This document shows positions 1 through 10,547 of a DNA stretch of 64,000 bases, one piece after another. Numbering within the stretch: the first letter of the stretch is position 1; the number at the start of each line of letters is the position of its first letter. Under the pieces are notes generated by a model. That model did no database searches. It was not told the DNA's origin and was given only the letters and a program-made list of their open reading frames with translations. This DNA is from Phaeobacter piscinae. GTDB lineage: Bacteria; Pseudomonadota; Alphaproteobacteria; Rhodobacterales; Rhodobacteraceae. Both the position numbers and the translations under genes were made by a program. Where the stretch lies: positions 2,604,001 through 2,668,000 of the forward strand of contig NZ_CP010681.1 in NCBI RefSeq assembly GCF_002407245.1. Direction: 5' to 3'.

Positions 1-1
1 T

Positions 2-844
2 CTTGATCTGGGCAAGATGGTCGCCTTCATGTGCGGCCAGACCCGGCCGGTGTGGGATTTTGAAGATATCGGCGACTGGTGGACCCGTGCTGACGCCAAT
101 GCCATCGCGCCGATCATCGCGGTGCCGACCACAGCGGGCACCGGTTCCGAGGTTGGCCGCGCCTCTGTGATCACCGACAGTGTGACCCATCAGAAAAAGA
201 TCATCTTCCACCCCAAGGTGCTGCCAACCGTGGTGATCTGCGACCCTGAACTGACCGTCGGCATGCCCAAGTTCATCACCGCAGGCACCGGTCTGGACGC
301 CTTCGCGCATTGTGTCGAGGCGTTCTCCTCCCCCCATTATCACCCGATGTCCCAGGGTATCGCGCTGGAAGGCATGCGCCTGGTCAAGGACTATCTGCCA
401 CGCGCCTATGCGGATGGCACCGACATTGAGGCCCGTGCCCATATGATGTCCGCCGCCGCGATGGGCGCCACCGCCTTCCAGAAAGGGTTGGGTGCGATCC
501 ACGCCATGAGCCATCCGATCGGCGCGCTCTTCAACACTCACCACGGCACCACCAATGCCGTCTGCATGCCCGCGGTGCTGGCCTTCAATGCACCTGAGAT
601 CGCCGACCGATTCGAGACTGCAGCAGCCTATTTGGGCATCGACGGCGGCTTTGATGGCGTCTGCGCCTATGTGCAGGAGCTGAACGACAGTCTCGGCATT
701 CCACGTGGTCTCTCAGAGTTGGGCGTCACGGAGGCGGCCATCCCCGACCTGGTGAAGGGTGCGCTGATTGATCCCTCCTGCGGCGGCAACCCTGTCGTTC
801 TTGACGAGGCCAATCTCACCCAGCTGTTCAAGGATGCCATGTGA
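2..844 (+). CDS. Iron-containing alcohol dehydrogenase, 3' part
   Basis: This is a group III, metal-dependent alcohol dehydrogenase whose 5' end lies before the window; the reading frame is open from base 2. Seen: the glycine-rich nucleotide-binding segment (PTTAGTGSEV), the metal-site region GLDAFAHCVEA, and the downstream segment with His residues in AIHAMSHPIGA and NTHHGTTNAV, the usual Asp/His/His/His ligand pattern of the family. The family oxidises or reduces small alcohols and aldehydes with NAD(P). A strong hairpin follows, so it is probably not cotranscribed with the convergent tmpB. The substrate cannot be read from the sequence; some members accompany phosphonate genes, but that link is only suggestive here. 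Confidence 0.9.
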   Translation, partial: LDLGKMVAFMCGQTRPVWDFEDIGDWWTRADANAIAPIIAVPTTAGTGSEVGRASVITDSVTHQKKIIFHPKVLPTVVICDPELTVGMPKFITAGTGLDAFAHCVEAFSSPHYHPMSQGIALEGMRLVKDYLPRAYADGTDIEARAHMMSAAAMGATAFQKGLGAIHAMSHPIGALFNTHHGTTNAVCMPAVLAFNAPEIADRFETAAAYLGIDGGFDGVCAYVQELNDSLGIPRGLSELGVTEAAIPDLVKGALIDPSCGGNPVVLDEANLTQLFKDAM

Positions 845-956
845 TCCACGCAGATCATATCTGCAATGATCCTGCGGCTGCGCCTGTTCCGCCCCCGGCG
901 CAGCGCAGCACATAGATGACCCGGCGCGTCTTTGACGCAGCATAGGGTACCTTAAG

Positions 957-992
957 ACTGCGGCCCCTCTCCAAGCTGAGAGGGGCCGCAGT
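957..992. terminator. Bidirectional rho-independent terminator
   Basis: A perfect 15 bp stem (957-971 with 978-992) closes a 6 nt loop and is flanked by A-rich and T-rich ends. It sits between the convergent alcohol dehydrogenase and tmpB genes and can serve both. Confidence 0.9.
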
Positions 993-1021
993 TTCTTGCA
1001 GTGCTATCGTCGGCTCAAAAC

Positions 1022-2859
<1,838 letters not shown>

Positions 2860-2898
2860 TCAAATTAGGAATTTCCGCACTAAGGCCAAGGTCAGCTA

Positions 2899-3756
2899 AT
2901 GCAACAGCAGCGCCCCACCCTGCCACCCCTGGAATGGATCCGCGCCTTTGAGGCGGCGGCACGCTGCGGCAGCTTTACCGCGGCGGCTGCGGAAACGGGG
3001 ATCACTCAATCTGCCATTTCACAGCGGATCGCCCAGCTGGAGAAACGGCTGGGCACCGCGCTGTTTCACCGCCACCCCCGCGCCATCACACTGACCGTGG
3101 AGGGCGAAGCCTGGTTACCACACATCCAATCGGCCTTGGATACGATGCGCGACAGCTCCGAAGCGCTGTTTGGCACCGGACGACGACAGCTGACGATTTC
3201 CGCAAGCCAATCGGTCATTGATTTGTGGCTCACCCCGCGGCTGGCCGCCCTGAGCGACATCGCAGGCGGTCAGTTGGCGATACGGACCATGGTCCTGGGC
3301 GCCCATGATGCGGTAGAGGACGAGGTGGTCCGCATCCGCTACGGCGTTGGCGACTGGCCGCATCCCTACAAGCTACCGCTCTATTCCGAAGGGATCGCCC
3401 CCATGGTTTCCCCGGAGTTGATTGGCCGCAGAGACGGCCACTGGAGCGAGTGGCCGCGGATCGCCTGCTCTGGACCCCGGCCGGGGTGGCCGGATTGGGT
3501 GGCCTGCCATGGCGGTGGATCAACGCCGGTCCCACACCTGCGCTTTGATACGTTTCTGTCCGCTCTGGGGGCGGCCCGTGCCGGCACTGGCGTGCTGCTG
3601 GGATCTCTGCCGCTCTGCCATCAGGATCTGGCAGCCGGGCGGCTGGTGCGGATGGGTCAGGACCAGCTTGACCATCACGCCACCTATTGGATGATCGCTG
3701 GGCAAGATGCGGTCAGCCGCACCCAATGGACCGAGTTGGCCCGCATCATGACTTGA
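2899..3756 (+). CDS. LysR-family regulator divergent from tmpAB
   Basis: A LysR-type regulator of 285 residues in the GcvA/TrpI subgroup. The winged helix-turn-helix is at about residues 10-70 (WIRAFEAAARCGSFTAAAAE, then SAISQRIAQLEKRLG), followed by a periplasmic-binding-like effector domain. It starts 112 bases from the tmpA start on the opposite strand, the classic arrangement for a LysR protein controlling a divergent target. A role as activator of tmpAB is inferred from position only. Confidence 0.88.
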   Translation: MQQQRPTLPPLEWIRAFEAAARCGSFTAAAAETGITQSAISQRIAQLEKRLGTALFHRHPRAITLTVEGEAWLPHIQSALDTMRDSSEALFGTGRRQLTISASQSVIDLWLTPRLAALSDIAGGQLAIRTMVLGAHDAVEDEVVRIRYGVGDWPHPYKLPLYSEGIAPMVSPELIGRRDGHWSEWPRIACSGPRPGWPDWVACHGGGSTPVPHLRFDTFLSALGAARAGTGVLLGSLPLCHQDLAAGRLVRMGQDQLDHHATYWMIAGQDAVSRTQWTELARIMT

Positions 3757-3878
3757 TGACGGCCTCTTGGGTCAGGCGCGTATTGTCGCGATGGCAGCCT
3801 GCCCCATTGCCCCGCTGCGAAGGGCCCGACATTTTCAGCGCTGAAGAGACTGTCGAACCATTTGGAGTACGAACGCGC

Positions 3879-4256
3879 ATGAATATCTGGCTCTTGGCCG
3901 CTGGTGGCCTGTCTGTCATCAACACTCTATTGCATATTTTTGCCGGCGGCCCCAGCGTCGCACGCCCCCTGCTGGACGCCCGCGACCTGTCCGCGGAGGT
4001 GCGCTACGTCAATTATTACTGCTGGCATCTCGTGAGCATAAATCTGGCGGCTGTGGCGGCCTTTTTCCTCTGGCCTGCATGGTCAGGCGAGGCCGAAATC
4101 GCTGCGATCCTCGCCACTGGCCTGGCCGCTGCCTACGCCATCTGGGGGCTCGTCCTGCCGGTTCTGAATGGTCAGCGCTACAAGGACATTCCGCAAGGGT
4201 TTTTGTTCGTGCCAGTGACGATTTTGGGAATCGTCGGGCTGAGTTTTCAAGGATAA
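3879..4256 (+). CDS. Small four-helix membrane protein
   Basis: A 125-residue integral membrane protein with four hydrophobic segments, at about residues 3-24, 46-68, 75-98 and 107-123. The start was set at MNIWLLAAGG because the upstream extension is poor in hydrophobic or conserved character and a GGAG lies 11 bases before this ATG. It looks like a conserved membrane protein of unknown function; no catalytic motif is visible. It follows the LysR gene but is separated by about 120 bases, so a link to phosphonate use is not shown. Confidence 0.7.
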   Translation: MNIWLLAAGGLSVINTLLHIFAGGPSVARPLLDARDLSAEVRYVNYYCWHLVSINLAAVAAFFLWPAWSGEAEIAAILATGLAAAYAIWGLVLPVLNGQRYKDIPQGFLFVPVTILGIVGLSFQG

Positions 4257-5090
4257 CCCCGCCATCCGAGCCCAGACGCAATGGCTACTACAGGAGCAAT
4301 TTTGGCGGAGTGGCACGTTATTGCAAGCATAATCAATGATGGTTTTGTTGCAATGTAAGAGCGGAAAACCGCAATAGCGGCGCGGCCCCAGTCGTCATAC
4401 CCCAGTGCAAACCAGGGGAGATCGGGGCTATCTGCTTACAAATATTGGCCTCTCCAGCTCTGATAATGCAGACATCCGGGCTGTATCGCACTGGTCTTGA
4501 TAACAAGAGCGTGGATTTTGATCCTCGAGACTAGCCAACGTCCGTACCTGGCTGCGGCGGTCAAAAGGGGTCATTGTATTCGGTGCTGACGTTGTCATCG
4601 AAAGCAGCCACCCGAGCCCATCCTATCGCAGTCTGCACGTCTTTGAACTGATGGCCCGTGTCTTTGACCAGACACGGACGCGGCGGCCCATGGCGAAAGC
4701 TGCTCGCACCGCCGAAGTGATTACATGTGCGGATATCAGAGAATCCTCCTCGATACAGAAGCTACGGTCAGTTCGATGCACCTGTTGCCTTGGCTATGTT
4801 GCGGACGACCTACATCATGGCCTGATCAGGCATTGACCGCGCAGCTTGAAATCAGGACGCCAAAGCAGATTGAGGTGCGGCCGCCTGTTCGCACTTTATC
4901 GAGACGCGACCCGCTTCTCCGGGTATCCCACACGCGGCCGGGAGAACCCATGCGATAGGATTTATGTGTGTAGAACGGGTGGTAGGGAAAGCCTGCAACG
5001 ACAGCCTGGCCAACTTCCTCGCCGAACACAGGCGACGTAAGTGGACTTCTGTTGCACAGGCATTCTTGCACCAACCAGCAGCGACTGATG
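4257..5090. other. Gene-poor stretch, possibly degraded
   Basis: About 830 bases without a convincing coding sequence. Short open frames exist on both strands (for instance 4651-4836 and 4725-4958) but none has a ribosome site, a recognisable motif or a composition like its neighbours. Base composition is more AT-rich and uneven than around it, as expected for decayed DNA. I could not identify any parent gene. Confidence 0.5.
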
Positions 5091-5957
5091 TCAGAACCTG
5101 TAAAAACGTGCTGCGGTTTCCCCAATGACCTGTGATCTAAGGCTATCCGGAACCAAACTCTCATGTGCCCGGAACAGAGTCTCATAGTCTGAATAAAGGC
5201 TATCCACCGGAAAGTTGGAGCCAAACATACAGCGGTCAGCGCCAAACTGATCAAGGCACGTCTCAATGATCGGCCTGAAATCCTCAACGGTCCAGCGGTG
5301 CTGAAACATCCCCAGACCTGAGAGTTTACACCACACATGTGGGAGCTGCGAAAGCTGCTTGAGCTGCTGTCTCCACGCGGTTAATCCCTCGGGGCTTCGG
5401 TCATGGGGGCTGCCCGCATGGCACAGGGCTACATTTGTTCTAGGAGCCTGTGCCAGAACGCCCGCGGTCTTCCCCATCAGCTCAGGGATAAGCTGCAGAT
5501 CAAAGGACAGCCCGCGGTCTCCAACGAGCATAAGCCCCTCCAGAAAACGCGGATCATCCAAAAGCGCATTGGTGCCGGTCTGCGCATCCTCGCCTGGGGC
5601 GCGACCGACGATCTGGCGCACGCCCCGGACCGACGGCAACGCTTGGAAGACGTCGAGTTGCTGCGCCAGATCCGGCGCTGTCAGATCGCAATGAACCACC
5701 TGCACCATCGGCCAATCCCGGTTCGCATCAATGATGGTCTGCACCCACTGCGCCTCCGCCAGCGGATCTTCGGCGCCGACCTGAATGTGAACAGATCCGG
5801 TGACCCCCAAGGCAGCGGCCTCTGCGCGAAATTCCGGCAACAGATAGTCGCGCTGGATCGGACTTGGATCACCAAAGAACCGCGACACCCCCTTAGCAGC
5901 CAGCCAAGGGTAGTGCACCGCTGTCAGATCCCAAAGATGATGATGCGCGTCAATCAT
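5091..5957 (-). CDS. Amidohydrolase-2 family TIM-barrel hydrolase
   Basis: A 288-residue metal-dependent hydrolase of the amidohydrolase-2 family (COG3618, related to L-fuconolactonase and 2-pyrone-4,6-dicarboxylate lactonase). Seen: the N-terminal metal motif DAHHHLWD, the mid-barrel His in CHAGSPHD and the C-terminal Asp in FGSNFPVD. The family opens lactones or hydrolyses related esters in catabolic pathways. It overlaps the upstream SnoaL gene by four bases, forming the left arm of the catabolic island. It probably acts on a lactone formed by one of the island's dehydrogenases, but that is inference. Confidence 0.88.
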   Translation of the reverse strand: MIDAHHHLWDLTAVHYPWLAAKGVSRFFGDPSPIQRDYLLPEFRAEAAALGVTGSVHIQVGAEDPLAEAQWVQTIIDANRDWPMVQVVHCDLTAPDLAQQLDVFQALPSVRGVRQIVGRAPGEDAQTGTNALLDDPRFLEGLMLVGDRGLSFDLQLIPELMGKTAGVLAQAPRTNVALCHAGSPHDRSPEGLTAWRQQLKQLSQLPHVWCKLSGLGMFQHRWTVEDFRPIIETCLDQFGADRCMFGSNFPVDSLYSDYETLFRAHESLVPDSLRSQVIGETAARFYRF

Positions 5958-6955
5958 GCAAGGGTCCCGTCGCTGAGCTGTTGCAGGACATCATATCCCT
6001 GCCCCTTCCAGAAATGCAGCAGATCGATGAAGATCCAGTTTTCTGCAAGTTTGTCACCGCTACGCCGGTAAATATCAATCACTCGGAATTCGCCCCGTTC
6101 ATTGGTCGCATTGCGGCCCATGAAGTCGCCGCTTAGGCGCGCGGTGAAATTTGGCCAACCGGCAAAGCCGCCATAGGTACCTTCGGCGAGACGCGCTGTA
6201 TGAGCAGTCTTGGATCTGTCCGAGAAGGCCGCGCGAAACGGGCCGGAATGCTGCTGAGCATAGCGCGCGATGGTGTAGGTCGCGCCGATGCCGGTCGGCC
6301 CCCACCACAACATGTCTTCACACCAGGTCTGGCGCAACTCATCCTCAAGACTGAGTTTGTTGTCCCACTGCCCCAGTTCACCGATCATGCGGTTGATCAC
6401 GGCCAGTGTCACCTCACCTTCGTGGTCTGGTTGCGCGTCAAACAGCAGGCCGTCATGCGTCATTGGCCCCGGCTGGACCAACTGCGCGGCAGTCTGACCG
6501 GGAAAAGCTGTGAGACCAGCCTGCGCCATCAGATGCGGGAGATCAAAATACATCGCGGTCTGGGCAATCTTGCCGTTTTCAACCCGGTGAAACTCGCAAT
6601 AGCGCAGCATCGCAATCTTGCCCGTGGGCGGAATGCCAACAAATGGCGTGTCAAACAGCCCCATCAAATGCCCCATGGACACCACCCAGATGCCTTGGAA
6701 ATCGTCCATCTGATTGCGCCCGGCAAAGAAAATATCCTCACGCCGCTGCAACGATGTGAGGCTTTTGCGCAATGGCGTCCAGAACTGGCGGGCGACCTCA
6801 GCAGCCTCAGTCACCTCATTGAACGGGTGGAACCCGCGCCACAGGTAATCGGCTGATGTATGTCGAATCAGAGCCGCTTCAAGATTCGTATCCGGAGCGT
6901 CCAGATCGGCGTAGAAGGCCCGCACGACGGCTTTTGCTGCCTGAAGATCGTTCAT
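5954..6955 (-). CDS. Double SnoaL/NTF2-fold protein (SnoaL-1)
   Basis: A 333-residue protein made of two SnoaL-like (NTF2-fold) halves. The first carries VGIPPTGKIAMLRYCEFHRV at about residues 110-130; the second ends with ENWIFIDLLHF. Single SnoaL proteins are about 130-150 residues, so this is a tandem. Family members include polyketide cyclases, hydroxylases and small-molecule isomerases; the activity here is unknown. It is the first gene of the leftward arm, with a LacI-type operator only about 35 bases upstream of its start. Three more SnoaL proteins are encoded in the rightward arm. Confidence 0.82.
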   Translation of the reverse strand: MNDLQAAKAVVRAFYADLDAPDTNLEAALIRHTSADYLWRGFHPFNEVTEAAEVARQFWTPLRKSLTSLQRREDIFFAGRNQMDDFQGIWVVSMGHLMGLFDTPFVGIPPTGKIAMLRYCEFHRVENGKIAQTAMYFDLPHLMAQAGLTAFPGQTAAQLVQPGPMTHDGLLFDAQPDHEGEVTLAVINRMIGELGQWDNKLSLEDELRQTWCEDMLWWGPTGIGATYTIARYAQQHSGPFRAAFSDRSKTAHTARLAEGTYGGFAGWPNFTARLSGDFMGRNATNERGEFRVIDIYRRSGDKLAENWIFIDLLHFWKGQGYDVLQQLSDGTLA

Positions 6956-6989
6956 TTCTTTCCCTATTTTACAGGCGCTTCACGCCATA

Positions 6990-7007
6990 TTGCATACGAT
7001 TGCAAAA
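6990..7007 (+). promoter_or_regulatory. LacI-type operator, left copy
   Basis: The 16-mer TTGCATACGATTGCAA (6990-7005) is an imperfect palindrome with the central CG typical of LacI-family operators; six of eight base pairs are symmetric. With two further bases it is the exact reverse complement of a second copy at 7043-7060. It lies just upstream of the leftward SnoaL gene. Confidence 0.75.
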
Positions 7008-7042
7008 TTACCTTGCCAAATTAACGCAGCAAAGACTAACCT

Positions 7043-7060
7043 TTTTGCAATCGTATGCAA
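7043..7060 (-). promoter_or_regulatory. LacI-type operator, right copy
   Basis: The exact 18-base reverse complement of the copy at 6990-7007, centred about 55 bp from it (roughly five helical turns) and 28 bases upstream of the ABC ATPase start. The pair could allow looping by one tetramer and joint control of both divergent arms. The LacI gene of the same island is the obvious candidate regulator. Confidence 0.75.
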
Positions 7061-7088
7061 AATAGATTTCGCTGGGAGGCGGACCCAT

Positions 7089-8138
7089 ATGGCACAGATA
7101 GAGCTGCGTAATATCAGCAAGCGTTGGGGCAGCTTTGTCGGGGTTGATAATTTCGACCTGACCATCGCAGACAAAGAGTTTCTGGTCCTCTTGGGGCCGT
7201 CGGGCTGTGGCAAGACCACGACGATGCGAATGATTGCCGGGCTAGAGAGCGCCAGCGATGGCGATATCCTGGTGGATGGCAACCGCGTCAACGAGCTTGA
7301 GCCGAAGGACCGGGACGTTGCTATGGTGTTCCAAAGCTACGCGCTCTATCCAAACATGAACGTCTACGAAAACATCCGCTTCCCGTTGAAGGTGCGCGGT
7401 GTTGACGCCAAGGTCCATGACGAGAAAGTCCGTCGGGCCAGTGCCATGGTTGAGCTGGACGAGTTCCTGCATCGCAAACCGGCAGAACTGTCAGGTGGCC
7501 AGCGCCAGCGAGTGGCTTTGGCCCGGGCCATCGTTCGCGAACCAAACGTGTTCTTGATGGACGAACCGCTGTCGAACCTGGATGCCAAATTGCGGGTCTC
7601 TACCCGCGCGCAGATCAAAAATCTCAGCCACGAACTGGCCGTGACAACGATCTATGTGACCCACGACCAAATCGAGGCTATGACGCTCGCCGACCGCGTG
7701 GTGGTCATGAACAAAGGTGTCGTCCAGCAGGTCGGCAGCCCGACAGAGATCTACGACCGCCCCGCCAATGCCTTTGTCGCAAGCTTCATCGGCTCGCCTG
7801 CGATGAATCTGATGGAGGGCGGTCTCTCCGGCGGACGGTTCACCGCACAGCACACGGATATTGCGGGGCTGTCCGGCCCGGATGGCCCGGTCACATTGGG
7901 CTTTCGCGCCGAGGATGCAAGCGTTGTGGAGAGCGGCGGCCAGATCAACGCCCCGATCTACACGATGGAGCTCTTGGGCGATGCGACCATGGTCACGGTC
8001 CGCATTGGCGGCGTCCTGGTTTCGGTCAAGGCAGACAAGACCTTCCGCGCAGAGATTGACGATATGGTGTCGATCCATGTGCCCACCGATCACTGCCACC
8101 TGTTTGACACACAAACAGGTGCGCGGCTGGGGGGGTAA
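7089..8138 (+). CDS. Sugar-type ABC transporter ATP-binding protein
   Basis: A MalK/UgpC-type ATPase of 349 residues. Seen: Walker A GPSGCGKTT at residues 36-44, Q-loop, signature LSGGQRQR from residue 134, Walker B VFLMDEP, and a C-terminal TOBE/OB regulatory domain of about 110 residues. The start is at MAQIELRN, with GGGAGG ten bases upstream; an earlier in-frame ATG lies inside the operator region and is unlikely. First gene of the rightward arm, energising the importer encoded by the next three genes. Confidence 0.93.
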   Translation: MAQIELRNISKRWGSFVGVDNFDLTIADKEFLVLLGPSGCGKTTTMRMIAGLESASDGDILVDGNRVNELEPKDRDVAMVFQSYALYPNMNVYENIRFPLKVRGVDAKVHDEKVRRASAMVELDEFLHRKPAELSGGQRQRVALARAIVREPNVFLMDEPLSNLDAKLRVSTRAQIKNLSHELAVTTIYVTHDQIEAMTLADRVVVMNKGVVQQVGSPTEIYDRPANAFVASFIGSPAMNLMEGGLSGGRFTAQHTDIAGLSGPDGPVTLGFRAEDASVVESGGQINAPIYTMELLGDATMVTVRIGGVLVSVKADKTFRAEIDDMVSIHVPTDHCHLFDTQTGARLGG

Positions 8139-8225
8139 TCCCCCACCACCGCCGCCTTCGTGCATGCGACGGGGGCAAAGACGGGGATGCTGTCCGGACG
8201 GCTCCCCCATAACAGGGAGACTACC

Positions 8226-9452
8226 ATGAAATTCACACATATTGCACTTGCCAGCTCGGTTCTGGCCTTTGCCGCAACCGCAGGTTCTGCCTGCGAAATT
8301 TCGGCACGGGTCAATATCGTAGGCAATGAATTCCCCGCCATCCACTCAGTCGCCGATGCGGCCAAAGAGTGCACCGGCGGCGAGGTCAAAGCGAACCTGA
8401 CCGCAGATCACCAGAAGATCAACGTGGCGGGCATGACCGGCAATCCGGCGGAATACACCTCTGCCATCATTGCAAACTCTTCCATCGTGGCCCTTATGAA
8501 CGAAGACGTCATTCGCCCGCTGGATGACCTGGTTGCCAAACACGGGGATGGGCTGCAGAAAACCCAGCTGATCACCATTGATGGCAAGATCATGGCCGTG
8601 GCCTTCATGGCAAATGCCCAGCATTTGGTCTATCGCGCCGACGTGCTGGAAGAAATTGGTGTCGAACCTCCCAAGAGCTACGAAGACCTGTTGGCCGCCG
8701 CCAAGATGATCCGCGAAAAGGGCATTATGGAAAACCCGGTTGGCGGCGCTTACAAGGCCGGCTGGAACCTGGCTCAGGAATTCAACAACATGTATCTGGG
8801 CCATGGCGGCAGCTTCTTTGAGCCGGGCAGCGCCAAGGTCTCGATCAACAATGAGCAGGGCGTCGCGGCGCTGGAAATGATGAAGTCGCTGTCGGAATAT
8901 ATGAACCCCGACTTCCTGACCCACGATTCCAATGCCACCAACACTGAGTTCCGCGCTGGCAACGTGGCACTGATGAACATGTGGGGTAGCCGTGCTGCAA
9001 CTCTGGCCGATGCCGACGGCGTTGTGCAGGAGGTAAAGGATCACATGGCCATCTCCGGTCCGCTGACCGTCGCCGGTGGATCTGATGCGGCCTCCACTCT
9101 GTGGTGGGACGGCTGGACCGTAGCCAAGAACATTCCAGACGCCGAAGCTGAAGCAACCTTCATCGCGCTGACCCATGGCATCCGCCCCGAGATGCTGAAC
9201 GAAGAAACCGCCCCTCAGGCAGTCTGGCTGATCGACGGCTATGAGCCCACCGATGCCGCGCAAGGTGTCTTTGAGGCCGTGCAGATGAGCACCAGCCCCT
9301 ACCCGATGCTGCCCTACATGGGGTTGCTGCACACCGCGCTGGGTGCTGAGCTGAGCGATTTCATGCAAGGCAAGGAAAGCGCCGCGCAGGCTCTCGCAGA
9401 TACCGAAGCTGCCTATACCGCTGCTGCCAAGGAAAAGGGGTTCCTCAACTAA
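8226..9452 (+). CDS. ABC transporter substrate-binding protein (family 1)
   Basis: A 408-residue extracellular solute-binding protein of family 1 (MalE/UgpB type). It begins with a Sec signal peptide, cleaved about residue 22 (ALASSVLAFAATAGSA), and has the two-lobed fold signature FMANAQHLVYRADVLEEIG. The ATG is preceded by GGGAG. The family binds oligosaccharides, polyols or glycerol phosphodiesters; the ligand here cannot be read. A stem-loop just after the gene probably protects its mRNA and keeps it in excess over the permeases. Confidence 0.92.
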   Translation: MKFTHIALASSVLAFAATAGSACEISARVNIVGNEFPAIHSVADAAKECTGGEVKANLTADHQKINVAGMTGNPAEYTSAIIANSSIVALMNEDVIRPLDDLVAKHGDGLQKTQLITIDGKIMAVAFMANAQHLVYRADVLEEIGVEPPKSYEDLLAAAKMIREKGIMENPVGGAYKAGWNLAQEFNNMYLGHGGSFFEPGSAKVSINNEQGVAALEMMKSLSEYMNPDFLTHDSNATNTEFRAGNVALMNMWGSRAATLADADGVVQEVKDHMAISGPLTVAGGSDAASTLWWDGWTVAKNIPDAEAEATFIALTHGIRPEMLNEETAPQAVWLIDGYEPTDAAQGVFEAVQMSTSPYPMLPYMGLLHTALGAELSDFMQGKESAAQALADTEAAYTAAAKEKGFLN

Positions 9453-9465
9453 GTTGAGCCCCAAC

Positions 9466-9492
9466 CGGCAGAGGGGGGCCTCCCCTCTGCCG
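9466..9492 (+). terminator. Stem-loop after binding-protein gene
   Basis: An 11 bp perfect stem (9466-9476 with 9482-9492) with a 5 nt loop and no T-tract. This is more like an mRNA-stabilising or partial attenuator hairpin than a full terminator, since the permease gene follows 29 bases later. Confidence 0.6.
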
Positions 9493-9520
9493 CCACCTGA
9501 ACTCTGGACATCGGTTTGTC

Positions 9521-10546
9521 ATGAAACACCGCACCTTTTTCTGGTTCTTCCTACCCACTGGGCTTGCGATGCTGCTATTTATCGCCCTACCCATCGTGTC
9601 GGTGTTGTTCCAGTCCGTTCATACGCCACATGATGCCGTTCTGGTGACGGTTGAAAACTGCGGCCCCTTTGGCTGCAAGGAAGAAACCACCATCGACCAG
9701 GAGGCCACACGTGCCCTGCGCGATGCAGAGCCACTGGGCAAATTTGTCGGCCTCCAAATCTATTTTGACCGGGGCCATCTGGCCGTGAGCGAGGTTGCAG
9801 AAGCGTGGCGAAGCACCGACAGCATCAGTGGCTTTTTATCCGAAATCAATGATTTGCCCTTCTATCGCGCGATGGCCTTCACTTTGACCTATACCTTCAC
9901 GGTGACACCGTTGCTGATTGTGCTCGGTCTGATGATCGCGCTTGCTGTGAACTCGCTCAACCGACATCTCAAAGGTCTGGTGATATTCTTTTCACTGCTG
10001 CCGATGATCGTTACGCCGCTGATTGGCTCACTGATCCTGTTCTGGATGATCGACAGCCGCGGTGTGCTCGGATCCGCGCTGCAGTATTTGGCCGATGACC
10101 CGACACTATCGCTCAAGGCCTCGACCGGGCTGACCTGGATCATGCTGATCGTCTATGGCGTCTGGAACTCAGCTCCCTTTGCCTTTGTGGTATTCTACGC
10201 AGGTCTGCAAACCCTGCCACAGGACCAGTTGGAAAGCGCGCAGATCGACGGTGCTACGCGCTGGCAACGCATCCGCTATGTTGTCATACCGCATCTGATG
10301 CCTCTGGTGACATTTGTCGCGCTCATTCAGTTGATGGACAATTTCCGCGTTTTCGAACCTATCATCGGCTTTAACGCTGAGGCGCATGCGACCTCATTCA
10401 GCTGGATCATCTTCAACGACATGGGCGGTGAAACCCGGCTGTTGTCCTCGGCCGCGACCACATCCGTCCTTACCATTCTCGGCGTTGCCGTACTGCTGAC
10501 CCCGGTGCTGATCCGGACCTGGCAGGATTTCAAGGGGAAGACTTAA
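9521..10546 (+). CDS. ABC transporter permease, MalF/UgpA type
   Basis: A 341-residue inner-membrane permease. An N-terminal helix is followed by a periplasmic loop of about 90 residues, including the Cys pair in VENCGPFGCKEE, and then the core permease helices. The EAA loop is present (QIDGATRWQRIRYVVIPHL). The large loop with two cysteines near residues 44 and 49 is a distinguishing trait and may form a disulfide. It pairs with the next gene to form the channel. Confidence 0.92.
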   Translation: MKHRTFFWFFLPTGLAMLLFIALPIVSVLFQSVHTPHDAVLVTVENCGPFGCKEETTIDQEATRALRDAEPLGKFVGLQIYFDRGHLAVSEVAEAWRSTDSISGFLSEINDLPFYRAMAFTLTYTFTVTPLLIVLGLMIALAVNSLNRHLKGLVIFFSLLPMIVTPLIGSLILFWMIDSRGVLGSALQYLADDPTLSLKASTGLTWIMLIVYGVWNSAPFAFVVFYAGLQTLPQDQLESAQIDGATRWQRIRYVVIPHLMPLVTFVALIQLMDNFRVFEPIIGFNAEAHATSFSWIIFNDMGGETRLLSSAATTSVLTILGVAVLLTPVLIRTWQDFKGKT

Positions 10547-10547
10547 C

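Noticed and set aside
4336..5062. TTTTGTTGCA and TCTGTTGCACAG words suggesting insertion-sequence ends
   Set aside because: They do not form a matched inverted pair, no transposase frame lies between them, and no target duplication is visible.
4826..5338. A 170-codon open frame on the minus strand overlapping the amidohydrolase gene
   Set aside because: More than half lies antiphase within the amidohydrolase gene; the rest has no recognisable motif or ribosome site.
8346..9464. A 372-codon minus-strand open frame opposite the binding-protein gene
   Set aside because: It is the antisense shadow of a high-GC gene with clear signal peptide and family motifs; several similar long shadows occur opposite fdhA, the HpsN-like gene and nadB.
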